A stretch of 64,000 bases of DNA from Arctopsyche grandis (taxonomy: Eukaryota > Arthropoda > Insecta > Trichoptera > Hydropsychidae): positions 11,863,001 to 11,927,000 of the forward strand of contig NC_135357.1 of NCBI RefSeq assembly GCF_051622035.1. The letters are read 5' to 3'. The notes below the pieces were generated by a model that worked only from the letters and a program-made list of their open reading frames with translations, was not told the origin of the DNA and searched no databases. The translations under genes and the position numbers were made by a program. Numbering within the stretch: the stretch's first letter is position 1; the number at the start of each line of letters is the position of its first letter. Of the stretch, positions 50,628 to 64,000 are shown in pieces.

Positions 50628-52488
50628 TATACCCTTTGATTATTTCGGTTATAAAATGCTTTTTAAATTTAAATTTAACTCTCAATGTTCAAATATGAAT
50701 ATACATATTTAAATACAGATGTCGATTTCAGTTTCTATTAGCTATATGGAATAACGCTTTCTACATCGTACATAGCAAATCGTATACATCGTAAATCGTA
50801 CAATTTGAACTTAAGCATAAATTAGTTTCTTTAAATTTAAAATATTATCGTGGTTACTATTTTTATTATTAATAAGAATAGGTTATTTTAATTATGTATA
50901 AATCTATTTAGCAAAAATTGAATTTCGCAAATGTAACCTCTATAATCGTTGATGGTTATTGCTTGATTGATAATAATCGATGTTGTGTATATGTCATCAT
51001 CATAATCATCGTCTGCTTTAACGTCGATTTGGTGATATCGATCCGAATCATCGTGTTGCATCAAATTCAAATGCAATGTGCCAGTTATGTATATATGGCT
51101 TCAGGCTGAATCATTATTTTATTTCACTGCAGGCGCATCGATCTTAAATGGGTAATGACGACCGCAATATATTATATTACGCATAAAATAAGCTCATATT
51201 TTCAATGTTGAAATATTTATTGACATCCAGATATACTTTTGCATTCCTTTAAATTATATCAAGGTCGAAATTTTAGGAAAAATTTGAATTTTCAAAAAAT
51301 ATCCCACAGTACAATATGCTTATAAATTTCCACTATAATGAATTATGATGAGTTTCAGATTCACGATTAAAAATTTATGCGTGTTGAAATATCATAAATT
51401 TTATATGATTCGTCCAATATTCGTACTGGACGAAGGTCTTTCTATCAGAGAGTATCATTGATTCTGGAACTTTAGCATACACATTTTTTATACTACATCA
51501 TCCTCGCTTGATCATCACGACGAGTTCTCATCAAAACTATGTATGCAATCAATCGCAAGTTTCATTCGATTCACTTACCAATTCAGTACCATCAATCACG
51601 ACGCGTCAACTCGTCCGTAGAATCGCAACATCTCAATAATTAAATTCCAACGATATAATTGAAACATATTCTAATGCAATTCGATATTTGAAAGGTGTGT
51701 CGACCTCGTAATGATAAATTCACAATGCAAAATTTGAACCGCATTGTTGCAATTTGACCTGAACATATGTATGTACCTACGATTGATACTAATTGTTTAA
51801 CACTTCGCTACCTCACGCTCGTCTCAAATAAGGGAGCAAAAGCACAAAAGATCAAAAGAGCTTTTGTTTTTTTTTAATATATTATATAAAAGCTCACCTA
51901 TGTAACTTCAGAAGAAGTGACTGATGAGTCACGAGCGTACCTTCACCTTCGCTCGTCGCTCCAATTACTACAAAGTGAATTTTTCGCATATCACGCCAAT
52001 TATTCGGTAGTTCACGTTCAAGCCAATTGCATCATCCAATTTTTTTACAGTCGTAATGACCATATTTTTTTACAACGAGGATCGTGTCATCGATCCGCCG
52101 CAATTTTCCGACATAATGCATATCAATTGGCATGGTAAAGGTCGAAATTTTAAGGCTATGAATTCTTTTTTCACCTATGTATGTATGTGCACATTCACGT
52201 ATTTTAATTACATATATTCAGGGTTAGCTTTTTCATTGCTCTCTTTTTTTTTAATACGGACAATAGTACTTGCTCGCTATATGTATGGTGTTGTAAGCGT
52301 TTTCGTATGACGCGTTCAAGTCGTATTATGAATATTAATGAGGATGTAAAAGCGTCGGATAGGTCTAGGTTAAAAGGGTTTATCCAAATATCTTTCGAAT
52401 TCGGAACATATTTATTTGTTAAATAAAAAAACCTTGACATGTTTTATACAGTTTTCTGCGATTTTTTATTGTAATATAGCATTTACAT
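50628..52488. other. Gene-free stretch
   Basis: AT-rich sequence with a few complex segments (51880-52140). The open frames are short and unrecognised. Confidence 0.35.
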
Positions 52489-52866
52489 GAGGCTCAAAAG
52501 CCCCATGAGGCTCAAAAGGGGGCGCCACAAGGGGCGCAGCCCCGTGGGGCCCCGAAGGGGGCCCAGGGGGCCCAGCCTCATGGGGCGCAGCCCCATGGGG
52601 CTCAAAAGGGGGCGCCACAAGGGGCGCAGCCCCGTGGGGCCCCGAAGGGGGCCCAGGGGGCCCAGCCTCATGGGGCGCAGCCCCATGGGGCTCAAAAGGG
52701 GGCGCCACAAGGGGCGCAGCCCCGTGGGGCCCCGAAGGGGGCCCGGGGGGCCCAGCCTCATGGGGCGCAGCCCCATGGGGCTCAAAAGGGGGCGCCACAA
52801 GGGGCGCAGCCCCGTGGGGCCCCGAAGGGGGCCCGGGGGGCCCAGCCTCATGGGGCGCAAGCCCTA
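52489..52866. repeat. GC-rich minisatellite, 90-bp unit, about four copies
   Basis: The word CTCAAAAGGGGGCGCCACAA recurs at 52511, 52601, 52691 and 52781, an exact 90-bp period. Units are almost identical; a single A/G difference in GGGCCC(A/G)GGGG separates the first two from the last two. Because 90 is a multiple of 3, all frames stay open on both strands; these frames are not genes. Confidence 0.95.
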
Positions 52867-53560
52867 ATAGGCATTAACTAAGGGGGGCGAAGCCCTAGAC
52901 GGCAATTAATCATGGGGGCGCGGAGGGGCGAAGCCCTAAAAGGCAACTGATCATGGGGGCGAAGCCTTAGACGGCATTTAATCATGGGGGCGCGGAGGGG
53001 CGAAGCCCTAAAAGGCATTAACTAAGGGGGGCGAAGCCCTAAACGGCAATTAATCTTGGGGGCGCGGGGGGCGAAGCCCTAAAAGGCAACTGATCATGGG
53101 GGCGAAGCCTTAGACGGCATTTAATCATGGGGGCGCGGAGGGGCGAAGCCCTAAAAGGCATTAACTAAGGGGGGCGAAGCCCTAAACGGCAATTAATCTT
53201 GGGGGCGTGGGGGGCGAAGCCCTAAAAGGCAACTGATCATGGGAGCGAAGCCTTAGACGGCATTTAATCATGGGGGCGCGGAGGGGCGAAGCCCTAAAAG
53301 GCATTAACTAAGGGGGGCGAAGCCCTAAACGGCAATTAATCTTGGGGGCGCGGGGGGCGAAGCCCTAAAAGGCATTAACTAAGGGGGGCGAAGCCCTAGA
53401 CGGCATTTAATCATGGGGGTGCGGAGGGGCGAAGCCCTAAAAGGCATTAACTAAGGGGGGCGAAGCCCTAAACGGCAATTGCTCATGGGGCGTGGAGGGG
53501 CGAAGCCCTAGAAGGCAAAGGCTCAGGGGGGCGCCGAGGGCGAAGCCCTAGAAGGCAAAA
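52867..53560. repeat. GC-rich minisatellite, units of about 71/143 bp
   Basis: GGGGCGAAGCCCTAAAAGGC and variants (CCTTAGACGGC, CCCTAAACGGC) repeat about every 35 bp. The word AAAGGCATTAACTAAGG recurs at about 53011, 53154, 53297, 53368 and 53439, spacings of 143, 143, 71 and 71. It is a higher-order tandem array in an otherwise AT-rich region. Confidence 0.93.
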
Positions 53561-53724
53561 AAAATTTTGATTTTTTTTTTTGATTTTTTAAAAAAATTTT
53601 TTTTAATTTTTTTTTAATTTTTTTTTTATTTTTTTTTTAATTTTTTTTTTGATTTTTTTTTTTATTTTTTTTTTATTTTTTTTTTTAATTTTTAAATTTT
53701 TTTTTAATTTTTTTTTTTTTTTAA
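53561..53724. repeat. Poly(T)-rich tract
   Basis: About 160 bp of T runs broken by short A/AA and GA steps, directly after the GC-rich array. Low complexity; assembly may be imprecise here. Confidence 0.9.
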
Positions 53725-53794
53725 TTAAATTAGCTTAGTCATGTTTAAGCGGTTTATATTATAAACACTGAGCGAAGCCGGGTAATACAGCTAG
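53725..53794 (+). mobile_element. Helitron-like 3' end, family C
   Basis: It holds GTTTATATTATAAAC (hairpin), GAGCGAAGCCGGGTAATACA and a terminal GCTAG followed by T. This matches the reversed ends at 16032 and 36268. The repeat array at 52489-53560 and the T tract probably belong to the same element, but a 5' end was not found. Confidence 0.55.
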
Positions 53795-54089
53795 TAATAT
53801 ATAAAAAACTGTAGTAAAAAAAGTATTTTTTTAAAACGAGGCTTTTATTAATTTTGTCTACATAAATATTAAAAAATACTAAAATATAAAATAAAAAATA
53901 TAATTATATATATAATTTAAAAAATTTATATAAATTACTAAAATATAAAATATAAATACAAAAAATTATCATTTGTTATAATTAAGATTTCAATCAAAAT
54001 TATGATCCCGGCTTAAATTAATGTAATTAAATTAAATATATTACTTAAAGCCTTCGGTTGCCTTTATATATTTTTATCCTTTGGCCATG

Positions 54090-54260
54090 ACCTGTCATCG
54101 TCTCCAAAATTTTTGGATTCTTAAACGTGTTTATTACGATTATTTTTCATCATCGAACTAAATTTCTATCGGTGACCAAACCGCGCAAAATGAAAAGTTT
54201 CGAACCGATCGGAAGAAAGTAGGAAATAGCGTTAGACCATAAAGCGAAGTGAAGCTAATT
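54090..54260. repeat. Dispersed repeat shared with 44785-44935
   Basis: Shared words are AAACGTGTTTATTACGATTA, TTTTTCATCAT, GACCAAACCGCGCAAAATG and CCGATCGGA. The family is unnamed; it may be a Helitron piece. Confidence 0.5.
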
Positions 54261-54325
54261 AAAAGCATATTTTGGTACATTACATGTATTTAAATGATAT
54301 TCCTTTAATTCAAATTTTTATATTT

Positions 54326-56449
<2,124 letters not shown>

Positions 56450-56900
56450 TTTCATTATCATCATCATTTACAGTTTTTTACCATCCATTCCTGGATGAAG
56501 AACTATCCAACACGCTTCCATTTGTCTCTGTTTTGGGTAACACTCATCCATTTCATCCCACACATTTTTTGAATTTCATTAATTGTATCCTTCCTTTCCT
56601 TTTACATTCTCTCGAGTATCATTCGAGCACTTATTTTGTTCATCTATCGTCCGTTCTTTAATGACCTGCCCATTGAAATTTTAATCTCTTTACGCTTTCC
56701 ATGATATCAACTGCCGTTTTTATATTTTTCAACCAAATATTCATATTTTTATCTCTTCTCTTTATTCTTAACATACAGTGTTCTTTACTTCTTTGAGTGC
56801 ATTGGATTTATGCAGCATTCTGGCGTTCAATTTGCAAGTTTCGCATCAACGCGTCATCACTGGTAAAACACAAAGATCAAAGATATTTTTCTTCAAGTTA
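56450..56900 (-). mobile_element. LINE 3' tail fragment, decayed
   Basis: It is the minus-strand equivalent of the 63030 and 6331 copies: the CCATCCATTCCTGGATGAAG, CATCCATTTCATCCCACACA and CATTCGAGCACTTATTTTGT words occur in the same order, with frame breaks. Confidence 0.6.
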
Positions 56901-58671
56901 TCCCAAGTAAAAAATCTCAGTTCACATCCTGATTACTGTATATAAGAAATCTAAAAAAATGTTTGTAAATCTGTCTATAGATAAATTACAATTAGTTAAT
57001 CTTTCAAATGATAAATATTATTTTAATTAAAGAAATATTGTTAAGATCACATTTCAAATCAATACCAAATAAATTAAAATATTTAAAAGTGCCTCATGCA
57101 ACTTCCGAGTGCGAAAGCTCCAGACGAGTAATTGCAAACGATTTGTTTTGGCTCACGCCACACTTCCTACACAATTGTTGAGCTACCTACTGCCACATTT
57201 ATCTCTCAGCACATTTTTGACACGTCAAAGTCGTCTATAGAGGACACATTTAGACGTGTAATTAAGCCATTAATTGCTGGGGTAAATTTAAAGAGCAACG
57301 AAAAGGTCAACGTATGATTGTTCGTCGGATCATCGTGCGACATAACCGCAAGGTTGCCGTGAACATCCTGCTGAACAAATAAATTCATATGTCCTAATAA
57401 TTATTATAACAAAGCAATCTAGAGTTCGCGGAAGCCTTGAACGATTTCTTAATAACAAAAGAATAATCATCTCGGTCGAATTGTGGTCACGATCGTTCCT
57501 TATAATAATCATAAGCGGTATTCTTAAAACGGGACTCATTTGCGAGGCGATTTTGCAACTGAATATCATGCGATTGTGCAACGTGAGATTTGACATTATT
57601 TTCTATTGATGATGCGGCGACCGATCGATTCGCGTTTAGGTATTGTGTTATTAAATTAAACGAAGCTCGCAGCTTTTTTTTGCAAGTGCGTGATATTTAC
57701 ATATGTAATTTTTGTTCACCTTGCACGACTTTGAATCCGAAAGAAACATCGCCGTTTCATCATTCAAGACTCTTTAACATTAACATTGCCCAGCGTGATG
57801 TCGGTAAATAGATTTCCAGCGAGATTATAGTAGCCAGTGTGAGGTCAATTGCCACACACATAACTCAAATTATATACATTTCCATAATGAAGAGCTTCGC
57901 TTTGAGCTTTTTGAACCGCAACTGCAATATTTATTTTGACTAGGTTCGAAATCGATAAAATCAAACATTATTATGCATCCATTAGATTATAAATATTGAG
58001 ACACTGCCAAAAAACCAATAACTTATCTGATCGGTCGTAATCGGAAAGTCTCATACACTTTTGAAAATTTATTACTTAGGTCAATAGTAGACCATAATGG
58101 TCCATTATGACTAGTTCATGGTTCATACAACACTGACTTCATCACGATTCATAGAAAAATCTAAGAAAATTGAGACTATAATTCAAGGAGTGTTACAAAA
58201 TATACTCGATTATTGTCGAACTAATTTCCCTCATGATGCTATTTTTATAATTATTCTGAAACAAAAGCAAAAAGCGAAGTATGTAAAAAGTAATGAACAT
58301 CAATAATTTTAAATACAATTTCATTGTTAAAAGTCGCAACAATATTTATCAAAATTCAATAGAAATATAAATCGAATACCAGTAAAATAATAATATTATA
58401 AAACTAAAGCTCTCCAACTGTATATTTATAAATAGAAAGAAATAGAAATTTACTAAAATTTTTAGTAAAACGTAACGCAAAAATACCACTATGCTCATTG
58501 CATATATTATATACATATTTAAGAATTCTTGGTAAAGTCGGTATAGCCTATGGACCCAAGGGGTTTGTTAATACAAAAAGGTATACAAGAATACAAATAT
58601 CAAGTAATATAAATAACAAACAAAAAACAAATAAAAAGAAATATGAATAACTCAAAATAGAAGAAAATAAA
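56901..58671. other. Gene-free stretch
   Basis: 57100-57800 is unique and less AT-rich, with several open frames of about 60-90 codons on both strands, none with a recognisable motif. It is possibly regulatory. Confidence 0.35.
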
Positions 58672-58710
58672 ATAAACAATTAAAAATATTTTAGTTGATA
58701 TTTACATACA

Positions 58711-58780
<70 letters not shown>

Positions 58781-58819
58781 TGTATGTAAATATCAACTAA
58801 AATATTTTTAATTGTTTAT
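58672..58819. repeat. Perfect 148-bp palindrome around a (TA)n core
   Basis: The left arm ATAAACAATTAAAAATATTT (58672) continues through TAGTTGATATTTACATACAT into TA repeats. The right arm is its exact reverse complement and ends at 58819. It could extrude a cruciform, be a tiny foldback element, or be an assembly artefact. Confidence 0.9.
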
Positions 58820-58867
58820 ATATACATATATGTATGTATACATATACATGTAAAATCAAGATGATAA

Positions 58868-59340
58868 GGGTTTCAAATGATGCAAGTGGATTAGATAAAA
58901 CAGAATTTATGCCAGCCGGCAGTATGCAGTGGCGTAGCGTGAATTCAAATTAAACAAATTAAAAAATCAGTAAAAAAGGCGCGCTTCGTGGCGCCCCCCA
59001 GGTGCCGGCTTCCCCCCGCATTGCGGGGTCTGCGGGCGCGGTAGCTACGCCACGGGTAGTATGGCTTAATTGTAGCATGTATTTTTAGCACCAAGTGATC
59101 AGCGGGTTCGATCCGCCATACTGCTGGTTAGATTTGGGGGGTATTTGTGGCTCCAATCGATCGTTTCTTATCAGAGTTTTCCAATTTTATCTGATCATTG
59201 TTGAAACGGGTCCTCAAAATTGGCAAAAAATCATCTTTCCTGTTGTCACAAATATTTTGTATTTATTTTGTGTTCTTCAGTTTCTCAAAATATAGTGATT
59301 TATGTAACAATAAAATGCTGCATTGTTTGTAATTAATTGT
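58868..59340 (+). repeat. tRNA-derived SINE interrupted by a MITE
   Basis: The head is split at 58926/59056. Without the insertion it reads GCCGGCAGTATGGCTTAATT..GCGGGTTCGATCCGCCATAC, with B box GGTTCGATCC and matching GCAGTATGG/CCATACTGC arms. Body and tail follow: CCAATCGATCGTTTCTTATC, TTTATCTGATCATTGTTGAA, ACGGGTCCTCAAAATTGGC. Confidence 0.7.
58927..59055. mobile_element. hAT-type MITE, 129 bp, inside a SINE
   Basis: The ends CAGTGGCGTAGC (58927) and GCTACGCCACGG (to 59055) are inverted repeats with one mismatch. The flanks GCAGTATG (58919-58926) and GTAGTATG (59056-59063) agree at 7 of 8 positions. The interior is GC-rich (GGCGCGCTTCGTGGCGCCCC), unlike its surroundings. Confidence 0.8.
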
Positions 59341-59499
59341 CCAGGAAGGTGCATTGGGGTCTTCCTGTCAAGCCTTCTTGGTATATACATATCTATGTAA
59401 AATAAAATAATAGAAGAAAACTCAATAATGCTTCGTACCAGAATCATATAGGAATCGGAGTACTACTTCTCTCTGGAAAGGTTCACTTGCACTTAGTAT

Positions 59500-60524
59500 T
59501 TTTTTTTTTTTGATTTTTAAATGCTTTTTATTATTACGAAATTATGTTCACAATACATCTTTTATCTATTTTAATAGCTACTGATCTACTGATCATTTTC
59601 TATTTTACAATTTTAATTTAATTTGGTTAGTAATTACAGTATTATATTATTCTAATGTTAATCTAAAGCATAATAGGAAAAAGAGCTCAAAAACCTATTT
59701 ACAATCCTTATAAATGTTCATAATACATCTAATACATAATATTAATTAAAGACTATCTTAAGTCGATGACCTAAAGCAGATTGTGTTTAGGTAATCTGTG
59801 TTTATACCTGAAGGGTATAGACATTTTGTTGTAATCACCGAGACTCTTCACAAGTGTGTTAGTATGGTTATTAGTGATTCTTTCATAGAATCTACTGGTT
59901 AGTTTGTTAGTAATGTCTGTAACAAACGGAATATTATATATAGCATGCAGTTTTTTCAGGTTAGTATATATGGGTGTATTATAAATTATTTTAAGGGATT
60001 TATTTTGTATTACTTGGAGCTTGGAAAGGTTAGTATTCGAGGCGTTATTCCATACAGGTGAAGCATAGGTTAATAATGGTAATATGAGCGCGCGATATAA
60101 TTTTATTTTATTTAGCGTTGATAAAGAACTATGGCGATTAAATATTGGATATATTGAGGATATACCCCGCATCGCCTTGCATTTCGCTGCCTCAATGTGA
60201 GGTGCCCATCTCATTCTTTTATCAAACGTTACTCCTAAATATTTTATTACTGACTGCCATTTCAGACTTTCTCCAGAGGGGATTTTCAGATCTGAACTTG
60301 GCTTATGTTTTCTAACACTAAAGAATATGGCGTCTGCTTTGGTTTGATTAATTTGAATTTTCCACTTAGTGAAGTGTTCAGTCATTGTTTTAATTGCAAA
60401 TTCAAGATTTTTAAGAATAGTGTCTGGTTTTTTGCTACTTGTGAAGCAAGCTGTATCATCTGCATATAGGGCTATGTGACAGTTTTTTGGAATTGGTATG
60501 TCATTTATATATATGGAGAACAAG
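59500..60524 (-). mobile_element. 5'-truncated Jockey-like LINE with target duplication
   Basis: The 9-bp duplication ACTTAGTAT lies at 59491-59499 and 60525-60533. The 3' end is a poly(A) (T run at 59500-59511 on the plus strand), preceded by about 260 bp of 3' UTR. The 5' end is cut inside the reverse transcriptase. Confidence 0.88.
59771..60523 (-). pseudogene. Reverse transcriptase C-terminal part (Jockey-like)
   Basis: The 250-codon frame opens at the truncation with LFSIYINDIP, then YADDTACF (catalytic YADD near 60466), WKIQINQTKADAIFFS, IKYLGVTFDKRMRW, and the connection/tail segment LTYASPVWNN and KLQVIQNKSLKII. These are typical of Jockey-clade LINEs of insects. The endonuclease, ORF1 and first RT motifs are missing; the frame that remains is intact. 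Confidence 0.85.
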
Positions 60525-60533
60525 ACTTAGTAT

Positions 60534-63029
60534 GAAACCCAGCATTTGTATAGCTCTTGAGCAAATATTATCAACACTAAAATTATAACTGCAGTGAAAT
60601 TATAATTACACTGAAGTTTCAGTGAAATCATATCTAAATACATTTTCACTGGGTATAGTTATATTTTCACTACGGAAATTACATATTTACTGGGCCCTAT
60701 TGGTGATATTATAATTTTTGACAGTTGGATGATAATGAAATGCCATTATTTTAAGATTATTTTAGATTATTGTGAGTACGGCGCTGACATGAATCGCACC
60801 ACCCCATGTCACAACCCCGATCCTCTCCATCCCCACTCTCCTCATGGGCCACTATCAGTTGCAAGCCAACACTTATTTATTTAAGGTTATTAAAATATCA
60901 ATTTTAATAAAAAAAAATCACAAACATACATATGTATGTACCTATTCACATATAAAAACGATTTAATTATTAAAAATCGTTCCCCATCCCGTAGCGGTCG
61001 ACTGCGACCTTCGTTGAATAGATCTGACATGAAAATTCCATCATATTGAATACACGCTAACTACCCAGCATGATTATGTACAAATATCACACGTCAGTTA
61101 TATCAGTATTGGATTCGCTTCCGAAATGGTTCGATCGTGATTCTTACTGCGGAACTGGAAAGCTAATTGATCCTCTCTCGTCCATCATCGTTTGCTTCAG
61201 TTTCGCAATCAAATTAACACCGACGCCGAAATCAATTATGCGCAGATAATTTTCCGTATGGTTCGTGGGCGAGTTACGTGTTATCCAACATCTGCATTAA
61301 CATCTGCATGTACGTATTCCGTAACGCGGCGAGCTTTTGACAATCGCGTTCACTTGTCAAAATTTCGATTTGGGTCAATTCGACCCCATTTAGAAATGTC
61401 TTCGGTGTGTTTGTCTATCAAAAATCACTTACATAATCAAAATTCGGTACCAATATGGAGCGACATACGCTAAGATTGACCTCTTCTATACATCTCTTAA
61501 AACGTGTAATAAATAAAATAGGAATTCTATGACGTTATTGCTTATTTTGGTATCTATAATTATATTACATTTAATTAAAAATTTAACGATATTTTATTAA
61601 TAATTTGTGTAGTAAGTAAAAACAATTATTAGTAATTATTACATATTACAGTGTAATACTTCAAGGCTGAAAATAAAATAAAAGTAAAAAAAATTGGTGT
61701 GAAATAAATATACAAATAATTAGATCTATTACACCCAAATTAGACCGTTGGCATTCAAGCAGCTTCCGTTTTTAAAATTCGATAGATTTGTATAAATACT
61801 AATAATGATACTAATTTATCGAAAAACTTGAAATTCAAGGTAAGTGGGCTGCAATTTTATGGTCTTATTTTAGTCCTTATAAAAGTAGTAATTTAAATAT
61901 TTTCTATGCAAGTGATGGTCACTCTATTTAAATTTGATCTACTTATACAAAATCATTTATCAGATCAAAAAATATAATGATAGCTCACATTCAAGGTGTC
62001 GAGTCGAATTAATGCATTTTCTAACCTTCTTATTTCTAATTATATTTTAATTTCACTTTTAATACATCTTCTTCATCTTAAATACATAATATTTCAATTC
62101 AATATATACATATTTAAAAATACATCATTTAACGTCTAAAAAAACGATTAAAAGACATGAAAATTGTGACTGCATTGGTGGGAAACGCTTTTTATGATCC
62201 ATTTTTACAAACCTCTTCTTATTGCAATAAGCTGTTTTATAAATTCGTAATTTGATATCAATTGATTCATAAGCCTACATCTCTCATTTTAAGTCATTGC
62301 TTCAGATGTTGTAGATAAATTTGTATGCTATCATTTGAACAACAACTAATAATTATTTTAATAGAACAACGGTGCTATTTGTCAATTTTGTGTTTGAACT
62401 AGTTATTTAAATGTCGTAAATTTAATAATAGACATTTCAGTATTGTTTTTGAATAAAAATAAATGAATTCAATTTGCAGAATTTCACAGTGAAAAAGGAA
62501 TGTCGCAACACTGTTGTTCGCTAATTATGTTAAACAAAGAACATTAAAATTCATTCGGCGATATTGACGTTTTGTACAAAGAGCGGTGTCTTATTTTTTC
62601 TTTATTGTATTTCACACGTCAAAAGCCCATTATTATTATGGACGGCGATAACAATGGTCACGCTTCGTTAGCGTTTAGTAAAAAAAATAACACTTTTTCC
62701 CGAGGGGACGCGTTGGAAACGTTGCGAAAACTCCGATTGGCGAAGTGTCAGATTTTAACGGTTTCGTTAAAACTCGAAAAGGCTACATGCCCATCTCGGA
62801 TCACAGGCTCCGAAGCTCAATATCGATTCTGCAATAGATTCACATCCGTGGGAATTTCCTACACAGTATTTGAGGATAACAAACATCATGTTTGAGTACT
62901 GAACTGAATGAACGAATTCCAATATAAATAAATATGGAATTTATTTAGCTATTTGGAAACCTTTAAGTTTAGTAAACATTTTTTTTTTACTTTTATTAAT
63001 ACTCTTGGGCTTTATTTATAATTTATGTA
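60534..63029. other. Gene-free stretch
   Basis: AT-rich with more complex islands at 60770-60860, 60985-61470 and 62480-62900. The last holds a 107-codon open frame with no recognised motif; I do not call it a gene. Confidence 0.35.
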
Positions 63030-63260
63030 TATATCATCATTCACATCTATTCAGCTTTTATCCATTGCTGGATAAAATACTCTCCAACACGCTTTAATTC
63101 GTCTCTGTTTTGAGCAACCCTCATCCATCTCATCCCACACATTTTTCTAATTTCATCTACCCATCTCCGTTGCAGCCTTCCTTGTACCCTTTTACATTTT
63201 TTCATATACCATTCGAGCACTTTTTTCATTTATCTATCGTCTGTTCTTCTAGCTAATCTA
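63030..63260 (-). mobile_element. LINE 3' tail fragment, best preserved
   Basis: The minus strand encodes KCKRVQGRLQRRWVDEIRKM and CGMRWMRVAQNRDE, then the terminal QQW. About 60 codons stay open. It is the best reference in the window for the related fragments at 6331, 18756, 43416 and 56450. Confidence 0.7.
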
Positions 63261-64000
63261 TTCATACAAATATATAATGGTCAATGAGAGTCTGTAGCAT
63301 TTGTAGCACTAAAGCTTCCAAAAAGAAAAAATGTTCTGAAATAATAAAATTTCAGTAATATGTTTTAGTATTTTGGGGTCATCAATGTTCAATGTCTATA
63401 TTTAATCAATTTCAAAAGTGACAAAGACCCGTAAAATAGCATGACTACCAATTTGATCTTAGGCGATAGAAATCGGACTTTCTGACGCTTTTTGGCAAAA
63501 AAATCAAAATAAACTACTTTAAATCGAATTATAAAAAAAAAAACAAATCAAATAATCAGATATTTTATTGAGATCTTTGGTCTACATAGTTTGTAAGTAT
63601 TTATAAATAAAAGTAGTTGAGGTTATGTATAAAACAGTGAAATTTGTCTAAACCTAAAGGAAACTGGGACTAACTTCTTTTCAGTTCTTTCTACAACGAA
63701 ACTGGACGTAATTATTATGAAAATCTGTAATTTCTCGCTAGGTTCCCACTACATTTTTCGGATCAATTTTATATCAACTGTTTGTCCTTTTGAACTGATA
63801 TTATTGTAAAATTAATCAATAATTCTCTTCATGGACGGACATTCTTTTAGTACATCAGAGGCATGTTTTTCGGATGACTTTTTTATATAGAAAAACGTTT
63901 TGGCTATATAAAAAAGCAGCCCAGAATATCTTGTGAAGGTCGTTTAGCGAAACTTGATTCATGGGGAAAGGCTGAAGATCCCATGGGTACAGGGCTGACG
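63261..64000. other. Gene-free stretch at the right edge
   Basis: AT-rich; nothing recognised. Confidence 0.3.

Noticed and set aside
52466-52867. Overlapping long open frames on both strands rich in Gly/Pro/Arg.
   Set aside because: They come from the 90-bp tandem unit, whose length is a multiple of three and which lacks stops; every frame stays open. No gene signals.
52867-53560. Regular repeats about 35 bp apart that resemble a CRISPR array.
   Set aside because: The spacers are themselves repeated and the units vary; there are no cas genes and the setting is an insect nuclear genome. It is a minisatellite.
52489-53560. Possible bacterial contamination because of high GC.
   Set aside because: The array joins AT-rich insect-like sequence on both sides and ends in a Helitron-like terminus found elsewhere in the window.
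62572-62895. 107-codon plus-strand open frame.
   Set aside because: No signal peptide, domain or family resemblance, and no promoter or exon structure that I can support.

Overview
This window reads as nuclear DNA of an insect, possibly a moth or a relative. The evidence is AT-rich, intron-rich sequence with GT/AG introns, a Sidestep-family immunoglobulin receptor, pro-resilin-type (RR-2) cuticle proteins, and a dense load of eukaryotic transposons. I see no bacterial operon, CRISPR array or viral genome. The species assignment is an inference from gene families and repeat style only.

Layout. 1-21 kb holds no exon I can support. It is probably a long intron or upstream region of the receptor gene, filled with tRNA-derived SINEs, Helitron-like elements, LINE tails and a foldback-like repeat, with unique stretches between them. 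21.26-25.27 kb holds the last 15 coding exons of a Sidestep-like receptor on the plus strand: immunoglobulin domains, a fibronectin-like segment, a membrane helix and a cytoplasmic tail of about 394 residues. Its 5' exons lie left of the window. 25.3-36.8 kb is intergenic and rich in transposons: a 1.66 kb hAT element with a perfect 8-bp target duplication, several MITEs, and a 5'-truncated LINE with an 11-bp duplication.

36.85-49.33 kb is a cluster of three secreted structural-protein genes. Gene A (plus strand, 353 aa, no cysteine) has alternating acidic and basic blocks and is convergent with gene B. Genes B (180 aa) and C (285 aa) lie on the minus strand. They are tandem pro-resilin-like paralogues with matching five-exon coding structures, matching 5'-UTR introns and TATA promoters. 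They differ mainly in the number of SSQYGAP-type elastic repeats (3 against 10). All three genes begin with a two-codon ATG-AAG exon.

49.3-64 kb has no convincing host gene. It holds a GC-rich minisatellite island (90-bp units, then units of about 71/143 bp) next to a Helitron-like 3' end, (TA)n tracts, a perfect 148-bp palindrome, a SINE split by a hAT-type MITE, a 5'-truncated Jockey-like LINE with a 9-bp target duplication, and further LINE tails.

Functional reading: the receptor is probably an axon-guidance or cell-recognition molecule. The three-gene cluster probably contributes to elastic cuticle. The most distinctive items are gene A, the pro-resilin pair, and several insertions whose target-site duplications can be read directly.
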